From positions 1-50,277 of the forward strand of contig JAGVAO010000002.1 in NCBI GenBank assembly GCA_020060235.1: a DNA stretch of 50,277 nucleotides, in the 5' to 3' direction. Both the position numbers and the translations under genes were made by a program. This DNA comes from Anaerolineales bacterium. Lineage in GTDB: Bacteria > Chloroflexota > Anaerolineae > Anaerolineales > Villigracilaceae. Below, piece after piece: positions 13,983 through 20,765 of the stretch. The notes beneath the pieces are model-generated. The model had not been told where the DNA came from, did no database searches, and saw only the letters and a list, made by a program, of their open reading frames with translations. Within the stretch, counting starts at the first letter, position 1, and each line of letters begins with the position of its first letter.

Positions 13983-14516
13983 ATGTTTTGGAAAGTGATC
14001 AGCAAGATTATGACCATCGCCGTATTGGGTATGATCATCGGTCTGGTAGCCTTGGGTGGCTACTTCTGGTACAAATCCGGCCAACCGATGCAGGTAGAGG
14101 AAGCCCAGCGCATGGTTCCCGGAATTACATTTCGGGATTTCTGGCAGAGCCGGGTAGAACAGTGGGACGCCTGGAATGCTGAATTAATAGCCATCGGAAA
14201 ACGAGGTTCTTGTGGTTCGTCAGCGCGGCACTTCTTTATCCCAACACTTGTTTTCTCGGCTGGGGATCTAGCTTACATGCGAACCCATCAAAACACAGAT
14301 GAATTGGACGCTTTTGTCACCCGAAACAACGGGATTATTCCTCCCGACGAGCTAATTTTTGGCCCAATTTGGAAACTCCCGGATGCTTTGTGGTGGTACT
14401 TCGAAAATGTCTATTGGTTTCGTTATGCCCAAGATAGTGGTTTCCCCGTAAAAGCCCTGGGCCAACGCCGAGCCTGCTCAACCACCTACCCCGCACCTGC
14501 GGTAAACGATGAGTGA
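13983..14516 (+). CDS. Membrane-anchored hypothetical protein
   Basis: A 177-aa protein with GAGGAG 8-13 bases before the ATG. The N-terminal transmembrane segment is about residues 7-28 (MTIAVLGMIIGLVALGGYFWY). The outer part is aromatic-rich (FRDFWQSRVEQWDAWN, LPDALWWYFENVYWFRYAQ) with two Cys near residues 76 and 163. No family was recognised. It has its own -10 box and sits alone between two regulatory regions. Confidence 0.6.
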   Translation: MFWKVISKIMTIAVLGMIIGLVALGGYFWYKSGQPMQVEEAQRMVPGITFRDFWQSRVEQWDAWNAELIAIGKRGSCGSSARHFFIPTLVFSAGDLAYMRTHQNTDELDAFVTRNNGIIPPDELIFGPIWKLPDALWWYFENVYWFRYAQDSGFPVKALGQRRACSTTYPAPAVNDE

Positions 14517-14542
14517 ACTCGAAAACCTGCTAAAAATCGTGC

Positions 14543-14571
14543 TTGCGCGTTTGAAAAACCTTTGATAAGAT
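14543..14571 (+). promoter_or_regulatory. Promoter of the VirB8-like operon
   Basis: TTGCGC (14543-14548) and TAAGAT (14566-14571) with an ideal 17-bp spacer. It lies upstream of a leader with a terminator hairpin. Confidence 0.6.
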
Positions 14572-14577
14572 ACGCGC

Positions 14578-14704
14578 CACAATCAAATAAACGTTTGCCA
14601 ATCGGTCGCCCGAAAATCGTTCGCTAGTTTTATCACCTACGAAGCGGCCACTGACACAATACCTTTGGGATGCAAAGGTCACTTGTGCCGGTGGCCGCTT
14701 TTTT
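14578..14704 (+). ncRNA. Leader RNA with nested terminator hairpin (attenuator or small RNA)
   Basis: The approximately 125-nt transcript from the promoter at 14543 would end at a long hairpin. The outer stem is AAGCGGCCAC / GTGGCCGCTT (14642-14651, 14691-14700), with inner stems CACAA/TTGTG and ACCTTTG/CAAAGGT, and T-run 14699-14704. As at 11225-11307, a promoter is followed by a terminator and only then by the ribosome site and gene, pointing to controlled read-through or a stable small RNA. Confidence 0.5.
14642..14704 (+). terminator. Intrinsic terminator ahead of VirB8-like gene
   Basis: A 10-bp GC-rich outer stem, two further inner stems and a run of six T. It ends 21 bases before the ATG at 14726; CGGAGG is the ribosome site. 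Confidence 0.8.
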
Positions 14705-14725
14705 GATTCTCACCCCGGAGGTTCC

Positions 14726-15250
14726 ATGAAACGCAAGGAATTTGTCATCCGCCCCAAGCATTTGATCCTTGGCCTGCTGGTTTTTATCGCAGTGGCCACC
14801 CTGGGTTTTGCGATTGTGCCCCAGGTCATCTCCAACTTCACCACCCCCAAACCTGCCGAAATCGCAGCTCGCGAAGGCGCGCAGGCTTTCCTGTCCACTG
14901 ATTTTGAACAAGGCCAGGATGCTTGGGTACAAAATGTCTGCAAGGTTGCCAGCTACGAGGGTTGCACAATTATCAAGCAGACCATTGCGCCGATGCTGTG
15001 GCCGTCTGTGGAACGCGGCGAAGTGCGCCAGGCCTGCCAGGCCATACAGTCTGAACTGCTAACCGACACGCCAGCCTCAGACGAGAAAGCGCATTCCCAA
15101 GTCTGGAAAGTCACGCTCGAGTGCGTTGATGCCAAGACGGCCAAAACCAACACCGGCGATGTTAATGTGTTGGTTTCTGAATATGAGCAATCCTGGAAGT
15201 TCGACCTCGTCCTGTTCACCCAAGAGAACCAGAATGACAAACAGCAATAA
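14726..15250 (+). CDS. VirB8/TcpC-like membrane protein candidate
   Basis: A 174-aa protein with a basic N-terminus, a transmembrane segment at about 11-32 and an extracytoplasmic domain. Late strands (SQVWKVTLECVDAKTAKTNTGDVNVLVSE...SWKFDLVLFTQ) are spaced like the NTF2-like fold of VirB8/TcpC conjugation proteins. The resemblance is to architecture rather than to a strict motif. Such proteins organise type IV secretion channels at the membrane. It begins the run of genes leading to the VirB4-like ATPase and overlaps the next gene by 17 bases. Confidence 0.5.
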   Translation: MKRKEFVIRPKHLILGLLVFIAVATLGFAIVPQVISNFTTPKPAEIAAREGAQAFLSTDFEQGQDAWVQNVCKVASYEGCTIIKQTIAPMLWPSVERGEVRQACQAIQSELLTDTPASDEKAHSQVWKVTLECVDAKTAKTNTGDVNVLVSEYEQSWKFDLVLFTQENQNDKQQ

Positions 15251-16625
15251 CCCGCGCGTTTCGATCCTGGCTATGCTCATCCTGGCGCTCGTGGCCAGCA
15301 CGCTCTTTGTCGCTCCGGCCCTGGCCGATGATGGCACAACTGGCTGGGGTAACTTCTTCGATGCAGATGGGAACCTGCTGCCCGGCGTGATCGAGGCCGG
15401 GGAAATCGCCCAGCCTGCCGACTGGATGCCCAATTTACCGGACTGGACCGGCCTTTCTGTCGACGCCACCTATCACCAGTATGTGGCTCCCAGCGGCGAA
15501 ACCATCCTGGTACCGTCCACCACCACCCTGTTTTTCATGGCAATGAACCCCCAGGAATCTGGGCTTGTGGATGCCAACGGCCAGCTTGCTTCTGGTTTCG
15601 GCCTAGGCGTTGAACTGGCCGGGCAGGTTGCATCTGGTAATGGTGCTAATTTTATTTCTGCGCTATTTCAAACTCTATCTGGCATGAGTCAAGTGGATGC
15701 AGACCAACTTGCTGATGCCGCTATCAGTGGTCAAGATGCATGGGCATTGCTTGGCGGGCAAGGAACTGATACGTGGAATTTATTACTCTTGTTCTACGAC
15801 CTTTCCCAAAACGATGGCAACCTCTACCTGCTGGCCCTGCTGTACGAATCCTGCTCCAACTCCCCAGCGGGCTGCCCGGCTGAACTCTGCGCAGCCAACC
15901 CGGTTGCCTGCGGCCTCCCGGCTACACCCGAGGTTGAAGTTGAGCCAACCCCTACTGAACCCCCGACCTGCCCGGGCCCCTCGGTTTCCCAGGGCAACCC
16001 AGCGCTCAGCATTTCGCCCGCAGCCCCGCCATACCCGGTTGTCGTGGGCCAGGACCCGGAGAAACGCGGCGCAGATGTCAACGGGAATGTGTCCATCCCC
16101 CCGGTGATTTTCACCTGGTACGAACCCATCTACGAAGAGGTAGAAACCTGTTCTGCCGCAGGCGCCAACCAGACGAGCGACTGTACCCGTCCCAACGGGC
16201 AGCCCGGCGTAACCGAGACCAGCCTGGTTTTCAAGGAATGCAAAGTCCACCGCGAAAACCTGCCCGAACGCATCAATACCGTCAACGCGCGCGCTGAACT
16301 GAGCGGTGAAAGCCGCAACTGGATCGTGAACGACCTGGGTTCCAAGTGGTACGGCGCTTATGTTCACCAGGGTTCGTTCAACCTAGTGCAATATGGCTCA
16401 CTGAGCAACGGCTGCGATGGTGGTGGAACCTGCTCCGCGACATTGGCAGCCCTGAAAGTACCCTTTGCAGATCCCGGCCTGTTCAACCTGAGCATTACCG
16501 TGGGCACAAACGGCACCTACTGGAACGGTCAGCAAATCACCCCGCCGCGCGTACTTTCTGGTCGCGGAGAAATCAAGGTCTACGTGATCCTGCCCACGCT
16601 GATAGACGCATCGACCAACCCGTAA
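15234..16625 (+). CDS. Large secreted protein of the transfer locus
   Basis: A 463-aa protein. The ATG at 15234 yields a classical signal peptide (residues about 9-31, LAMLILALVASTLFVAPALA then DD); the longer open frame upstream is antisense-like shadow. The mature part is Gly/Asn/Pro-rich, with a Cys-rich middle (SCSNSPAGCPAELCAANPVACG) and a Pro/Glu/Thr linker. It has later beta-like segments (PPVIFTWYEPIYEEVETC, NWIVNDLGSKWYGAYV). No C-terminal anchor is evident. No family was recognised. Secretion and position suggest a surface component of the transfer or adhesion machine. Confidence 0.7.
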   Translation: MTNSNNPRVSILAMLILALVASTLFVAPALADDGTTGWGNFFDADGNLLPGVIEAGEIAQPADWMPNLPDWTGLSVDATYHQYVAPSGETILVPSTTTLFFMAMNPQESGLVDANGQLASGFGLGVELAGQVASGNGANFISALFQTLSGMSQVDADQLADAAISGQDAWALLGGQGTDTWNLLLLFYDLSQNDGNLYLLALLYESCSNSPAGCPAELCAANPVACGLPATPEVEVEPTPTEPPTCPGPSVSQGNPALSISPAAPPYPVVVGQDPEKRGADVNGNVSIPPVIFTWYEPIYEEVETCSAAGANQTSDCTRPNGQPGVTETSLVFKECKVHRENLPERINTVNARAELSGESRNWIVNDLGSKWYGAYVHQGSFNLVQYGSLSNGCDGGGTCSATLAALKVPFADPGLFNLSITVGTNGTYWNGQQITPPRVLSGRGEIKVYVILPTLIDASTNP

Positions 16626-16738
16626 TGCTGAAACTTTTGACCCTGTTCCTGGCCCTGTTTTCCGTTCCTGGCTTTGTGCTGCTTTTGAGCATCATGAAAG
16701 TCTCAGGACGCATCAGCCAGGCAGAGAACAAACCGTAA
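16625..16738 (+). CDS. Small 37-aa membrane peptide
   Basis: Starts on the last base of the previous stop (TAATG), so it is coupled. A single hydrophobic helix LLTLFLALFSVPGFVLLLS is followed by a short polar tail. The overlap and hydrophobic composition support it as real, but no function can be given. Confidence 0.5.
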   Translation: MLKLLTLFLALFSVPGFVLLLSIMKVSGRISQAENKP

Positions 16739-16768
16739 ATTTATCCAGACCCCTTTTTCGAGTTTGCC

Positions 16769-17452
16769 ATGTCCTTCGACCAACTCAACACTTTCATCCT
16801 CGACATCCCCATCTACATCATCAATGGGCTTCTCTGGCTGCTGTATGCAGTCGCCAGCGTCCTGCCTGCCCTGGTCAGCATGGGAATTGCCGGGGTAATG
16901 ATGTTGGTCGTGGATGATGCTGTCCAAAAGCTGGCAAGCGCCCGCCCCCTGCGCGATGGCCGCGGCGGGATCCAGACATCCCCAAAAACCTCCCAAATTG
17001 TGACCGGGATCGTACTGGCCCTGTGGCTCGTTGCGCAGTGGGGTATGGGCGCGCCGGTGCCCTGGATTGGGGCAGCCATGTGGATTGCGGGATTACTCGC
17101 TATCCTGGCTGTCCCGGCCCAGCGCTTCACCCTGCTGAACGGCGTCAAGGTGGGCATTATCACCTATGCCTTGGCCGTCATCATCAGCCGGATTTACCTG
17201 GCCTACACTTCCCAGATCACCCCGGAAGAATGGGCCGCTCTGCTCGGTTCAGCGGATGCGGCGGCGCAAATCATTGCCAATACCCGCGCCAATACCACCA
17301 CCATCGCCCTCTGGGCGCTCTGGCTAGTGGTGCCGCTCGGTTACTTCTCGATGCTGGCCCAGCAGACTTTTATCAACCCTGTTTCCCTGACCAACCCCTT
17401 CGCCACCTACGAGCAGATGCTGCTAAGCCTGCGCGACCGTGGCGGGCGGTAA
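16769..17452 (+). CDS. Polytopic membrane protein, VirB6/TrbL-like candidate
   Basis: A 227-aa protein with about six hydrophobic segments (near 10-30, 33-50, 75-92, 96-113, 125-143 and 176-200) and a polar loop rich in Gly and Arg at 55-72. Size and topology fit the VirB6/TrbL-type channel protein of type IV secretion systems, whose sequence is poorly conserved. It lies between the VirB8-like and VirB4-like genes, which supports the idea. Otherwise unidentified. Confidence 0.5.
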   Translation: MSFDQLNTFILDIPIYIINGLLWLLYAVASVLPALVSMGIAGVMMLVVDDAVQKLASARPLRDGRGGIQTSPKTSQIVTGIVLALWLVAQWGMGAPVPWIGAAMWIAGLLAILAVPAQRFTLLNGVKVGIITYALAVIISRIYLAYTSQITPEEWAALLGSADAAAQIIANTRANTTTIALWALWLVVPLGYFSMLAQQTFINPVSLTNPFATYEQMLLSLRDRGGR

Positions 17453-17476
17453 ACCTAAAACCAAAAGGAAGATTGC

Positions 17477-17905
17477 ATGCCCGAAACCAAATCCCCGTTC
17501 CAGTATTTGCCCCTGACGATCATGAGCAAAGTCATGACAGAGTTCGAGGCGATCACCATTTCGCAGATGAACGCCCAGGGACTGTTTGAGACTCCCGAAA
17601 ATGTCAAAATACGCGCAGATGCGCTCTTGAAAAAGATTTTCGGTGAAGATGCCCAATTTGCCATTCTCATCACCAATGACGACGAGGATGATGATCTGGC
17701 TCCTTTCTTCGTCATTGACAGCATGGGCCTGAAATTCATGTTGGGTGCCACCCCGGAAGACGATTGTTTCCATCTTTCTTTCTTGTCTGCCAAACCTGTG
17801 CGCCCGATTCGCAGCCTGGCAGGGATGGGCATGGCGCTGATGGATGCGATGGATATCATCGATGAGCATTTCAGCCTGCATGAAATGGGTCTGGCAGAAG
17901 AATGA
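17477..17905 (+). CDS. Acidic hypothetical protein (paralogue A)
   Basis: A 142-aa cytoplasmic protein. It shares with the next gene a block of the type ALLKKIFGEDA ... GATPEDDxFxxxL ... R..RxLAGxGxAL ... E, so the two are tandem paralogues. A very acidic stretch (TNDDEDDDLAPFF) lies in the middle. There is no membrane segment and no recognised domain. AAGGAAG precedes the ATG. It overlaps the next gene by 4 bases. Confidence 0.65.
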   Translation: MPETKSPFQYLPLTIMSKVMTEFEAITISQMNAQGLFETPENVKIRADALLKKIFGEDAQFAILITNDDEDDDLAPFFVIDSMGLKFMLGATPEDDCFHLSFLSAKPVRPIRSLAGMGMALMDAMDIIDEHFSLHEMGLAEE

Positions 17906-18282
17906 CCAACACCTTCCCGCCTCGCCTGTCCATCGTCAGCAAAGCCCTGGGTGAGCACCACGCCGCCCACACCGCGCGCAAGGCTGAAAACAAAAACGCC
18001 CTGGATCGCGGCGAGGAACTGCTCAAACGCATCCTGGGCGCAGATGCCGAACACGCCACACTCTCGGACGACTTTGAAGGCGTCTTGTTCGAGTTGGACG
18101 AGATGGAATTCCTGTTTTTTGAAGGCGCCACTCCCGAGGATGACTACTTCCAGATCGCGCTCTTTGGCCTGGTTTGCCCGCGCGCGGTGCGCACCCTGGC
18201 CGGGGTCGGGCATGCCCTGGATGAAATCATCGAGCGCATCCGCATCACGGTCGAATACATTCACGAAAATTTGCCCGTGTAA
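17902..18282 (+). CDS. Acidic hypothetical protein (paralogue B)
   Basis: A 126-aa protein overlapping the previous stop (ATGA). It is the paralogue of the upstream gene, with LLKRILGADAEHATL, GATPEDDYFQIALFGL and RTLAGVGHALDEI matching it at the same spacing. An acidic patch (ELDEMEFLFFEGA) fills the middle. The two may form a heterodimer. Function unknown. Confidence 0.65.
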   Translation: MTNTFPPRLSIVSKALGEHHAAHTARKAENKNALDRGEELLKRILGADAEHATLSDDFEGVLFELDEMEFLFFEGATPEDDYFQIALFGLVCPRAVRTLAGVGHALDEIIERIRITVEYIHENLPV

Positions 18283-18610
18283 AGCAGCTTATCCGTTCGG
18301 CTCATCCCGACATGGGCCGAATCCATAAGCTGCCCTGCACTGAAGTGAAGGGCGCTCAATGCACGTAAACGTTGGTTGGTTTTTCAAACGCTGGCTTGAT
18401 TTCTAACGTTGGTTCAAACGAACCTTTCAAAACTGAATATCACTCAAGTTTTCCACAAGTTCTTTCGCACCCTTTCGATTTTCCCCACAACGAGTTCACA
18501 CAACGAGTTTTTGCCAGGCGACGCGGGCCATCCCGCGATCCTTCTGGCGCACCATCCCCACTGGAATGGCTTTTGCCATGCCGGTTATTTCACATTTCAC
18601 AAGGAGACCT
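18283..18610. repeat. 328-bp gene-free region with hairpin and short direct repeats
   Basis: No convincing gene. At 18284-18333 an interrupted inverted repeat (GCAGCTTAT...TTCGGC / GCCGAA...ATAAGCTGC) forms a hairpin. At 18367-18420 an imperfect 19-bp unit beginning AAACGTTGGTTGG occurs three times (18367, 18386, 18405). At 18486 and 18499 CACAACGAGTT is repeated. The region precedes the small zinc-ribbon gene and may hold its promoter and regulator sites. Confidence 0.45.
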
Positions 18611-18796
18611 ATGGCTACCACACTTTTTCTCGCAGAGATTGAACCTGTCCACAAAGAACTCTGCCTCCTGGAAAGCGTCTGCCCGCACTGTGGGGAGCCG
18701 CTGGCCAAGGGCAAGATCGAGGTTGCTGGCGGCGAAACCGTGGAGACGGTTTATTGCCCCTTCGGTAACTGCGATCTGCGGCCTTTCACCTTCTAG
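18611..18796 (+). CDS. Small zinc-ribbon-like protein
   Basis: A 61-aa protein. An AAGGAGA site fixes ATG 18611 over the upstream in-frame 18566. Two Cys pairs, VCPHCGEP and YCPFGNCDL, are about 24 residues apart, a CxxC...CxxxxC arrangement that could bind zinc. Proteins of this sort often act as small DNA-binding or adaptor factors. Ends 10 bases before the next gene. Confidence 0.6.
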   Translation: MATTLFLAEIEPVHKELCLLESVCPHCGEPLAKGKIEVAGGETVETVYCPFGNCDLRPFTF

Positions 18797-18806
18797 GAGA
18801 AAGCCG

Positions 18807-19136
18807 ATGGACGCATTCTTTCGCTCTGCCGCCCACAACATCGTCACCACGGTCTTGCTGGTCATCTGGAGCGGGCTGCTCCTGGGCGTGACCTGGAAAG
18901 TCCTGAGCCATGTATGGAATGCCCTGCGCAGGCTGCTGCCTGGCAGAACACATCCAGTGGTGCAGGTGCTTCATCCACAGCGCCCCCGGCTTTCCGTCTC
19001 GACTGCGCCCGCGTTGGTTGCAAACGACCCGGAGCGTTACTTGAGCGAAGCCTCGCTGCCCCTGCTACTTCCCCCGCAGGACGACTTACTCGCAATTTCT
19101 CTTTTTCAACCCCACAACGAGGAAACCACCCTATGA
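18807..19136 (+). CDS. Small single-TM hypothetical protein
   Basis: A 109-aa protein. AGGAGA supports ATG 18807; the open frame upstream to 18372 is not coding-like. One transmembrane segment (residues about 11-30, IVTTVLLVIWSGLLLGVTWKV) is followed by an Arg/Pro-rich soluble tail. It overlaps the next gene by 4 bases (ATGA). Confidence 0.6.
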   Translation: MDAFFRSAAHNIVTTVLLVIWSGLLLGVTWKVLSHVWNALRRLLPGRTHPVVQVLHPQRPRLSVSTAPALVANDPERYLSEASLPLLLPPQDDLLAISLFQPHNEETTL

Positions 19137-19663
19137 ACCTGTACAAAGTCACCATCACCCGCTTCGTCGTCGCCCAGGATGAGCGCGCTGCGCAAGACCT
19201 GGCGGTCGCTAACCACAACCCGCTCGACGTGGAGAAGGTTGAACGACCCGAAACCCTGAGCGAGATCCCGGAAGCCTGGCGCACCTGCCAACCCTATGGC
19301 GGCGCTCCGGTGATGACGGTCGAGCAATACCTGATCAGCCATATTGCGGCCACGCCAGAATACACCGAATTCTGCGTGCAGCCCTTCAAGGTCGTGAATG
19401 GCAATGCGGAACGCACCTCCATCTACGACCCGCAGGCTGAGTTTGGCGTGTACGCCCGCTACGGCAATGGCCTGGCCGTCCACCTGGCAGATTTTCAGTT
19501 CTGGATCCAGGCGGACACCTTCAAGCGCCGGATCGAGCGCGCCCGGCAGATGCAGCGCAATGTCGTAATCCCGCTCCGCTCCGCTTCGGGGGCTTTCGTG
19601 GCCGAAGATGCACACCTGGAGGCGCAGTACGAAGACCAGGTCTGCGGTTGGCTGGTGGAGTAA
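19133..19663 (+). CDS. Hypothetical protein of the transfer operon
   Basis: A 176-aa soluble protein starting inside the previous stop. The beginning, MNLYKVTITRFVVAQDERAA, resembles small plasmid proteins with a beta-alpha start. Later parts contain EFGVYARYGNGLAVHLADF and VIPLRSASGAFVAEDAHLE. No known domain. The longer frame starting at 18914 is shadow of the upstream gene. Confidence 0.6.
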   Translation: MNLYKVTITRFVVAQDERAAQDLAVANHNPLDVEKVERPETLSEIPEAWRTCQPYGGAPVMTVEQYLISHIAATPEYTEFCVQPFKVVNGNAERTSIYDPQAEFGVYARYGNGLAVHLADFQFWIQADTFKRRIERARQMQRNVVIPLRSASGAFVAEDAHLEAQYEDQVCGWLVE

Positions 19664-19665
19664 CC

Positions 19666-19917
19666 ATGACCATCGACCTGTCCAAAGTCCCGGTCGAGCA
19701 GCGCCTGGTGCTGTCGGATGATCCCATCCACGCCGGACGCACCGCCAGCATCCTAATTTCTGGCCGCGTTCTGCCCGCTGTTCTGACCAGGCTTGCCAAA
19801 GCCGATATGTTCTTTGCGGTCACCCCCTACAAGGGCCGCATGTTCACCATCGCCTGCAAATTCAACCAGGCTGACAAACTGGTTGAGATCGTCTCACAGG
19901 CCGAACGCCACAAATAA
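19666..19917 (+). CDS. Small hypothetical protein
   Basis: An 83-aa protein two bases after the previous stop. It begins MTIDLSKVPVEQRLVLSDD and has two beta-rich parts (TASILISGRVLPAVL, MFFAVTPYKGRMFTIACKF). A hairpin follows its stop. No family recognised. Confidence 0.55.
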   Translation: MTIDLSKVPVEQRLVLSDDPIHAGRTASILISGRVLPAVLTRLAKADMFFAVTPYKGRMFTIACKFNQADKLVEIVSQAERHK

Positions 19918-19921
19918 CCAT

Positions 19922-19951
19922 CCGGGAGCAGAGCCAAAACCCTGCTCCCGG
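19922..19951 (+). other. Intercistronic stem-loop
   Basis: CCGGGAGCAG / CTGCTCCCGG, a perfect 10-bp stem with a 10-nt loop and no T-run after it. It is between two genes of one operon and could stabilise or partially stop the mRNA. Confidence 0.55.
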
Positions 19952-19972
19952 AACCACCACCAGGAGACTGAG

Positions 19973-20230
19973 ATGACCGAGATCAAGACCCACCGCCAGT
20001 TATGGGGAACCGACTTTCCCTTAAACGGCGAATGGGATGCCAAAACCACCCAGCCGCATGTCCGCCCCGAACTCGCCGGACGCTGGACTGTGCGCCGTGA
20101 ACCTGAACAGTTCGTGGTGGTTTTCCACTACTTCCAAAATAGCCAGGAAACCCGGTTGGCAGAATACCCCGCCAGCGAACAAGGTGAACTGGATGCCAAG
20201 ACTTTTGCACTCACTACGGAGAAAAAATGA
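19973..20230 (+). CDS. Small hypothetical protein
   Basis: An 85-aa protein; AGGAGACTGAG supports ATG 19973. It starts MTEIKTHRQLWGTDFPLNGE and has a Trp/Arg-rich middle (LAGRWTVRREPEQFVVVFHYF). It overlaps the next gene by 4 bases. Unknown. Confidence 0.55.
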   Translation: MTEIKTHRQLWGTDFPLNGEWDAKTTQPHVRPELAGRWTVRREPEQFVVVFHYFQNSQETRLAEYPASEQGELDAKTFALTTEKK

Positions 20231-20712
20231 GAGCCCACTACTTGACCCCACCTGCCATTCGCCCCTCGTATGTGTCCGAACACCGGCGCATGAAACCTGT
20301 GCTCGACCAGGCCCGCCGCCTGGATGTGGGCTATAACCCGGCCCCGGAAGCCCTGTATGAAGCTGGCAGCGCTGGATTCCAGATCTGGTGCAGCCCCCAG
20401 GATAACCCGGGTGGCCCTTGGAGCGAAATCCAGATGTTTCCCGGCTCTTTTCCAAAGGCAGTGGAATATGTCGCCACGGTGCACTGGAAATGGAACGATG
20501 AAACCATCGTTGGGCTGGAACTCTCGACCTGCGCTTTTGCCCTGGCAGACCGCTTTCCCAACCACTTCAGCGATTCGCTCATCGCCGGGCGCATTGGGAT
20601 GCAGTCCATCCGCAACCGGGCTGATGACATCGCCTGGGCCAAGGCCAAAATCCGGGCCTTGTTTGATCTGGCCGGGGTGCGCATGCCTACGATTGAGATT
20701 GCCGAAGACTGA
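20227..20712 (+). CDS. Hypothetical protein upstream of VirB4-like gene
   Basis: A 161-aa soluble protein coupled to the previous gene by ATGA overlap. Segments include SAGFQIWCSPQDNPGGPW and KAVEYVATVHWKWNDETIV. The end is helical (DDIAWAKAKIRALFDLAG). No motif recognised. The next gene starts 53 bases later. Confidence 0.55.
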   Translation: MRAHYLTPPAIRPSYVSEHRRMKPVLDQARRLDVGYNPAPEALYEAGSAGFQIWCSPQDNPGGPWSEIQMFPGSFPKAVEYVATVHWKWNDETIVGLELSTCAFALADRFPNHFSDSLIAGRIGMQSIRNRADDIAWAKAKIRALFDLAGVRMPTIEIAED

Positions 20713-20765
20713 ACATTGTTTTCGACCCCTGCCCACAAATCCTTGTGAGCAGGCGTGGAAGAACC

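Noticed and set aside
15126-15233. Upstream extension of the secreted protein's frame
   Set aside because: Would put 36 unrelated residues before a classical signal peptide and overlap the VirB8-like gene by 125 bases.
17259-17272. GGCGCAAAT matches outside the rep region (also near 2879 and 29540)
   Set aside because: Single isolated matches within GC-rich coding sequence, no array or palindrome; expected by chance.
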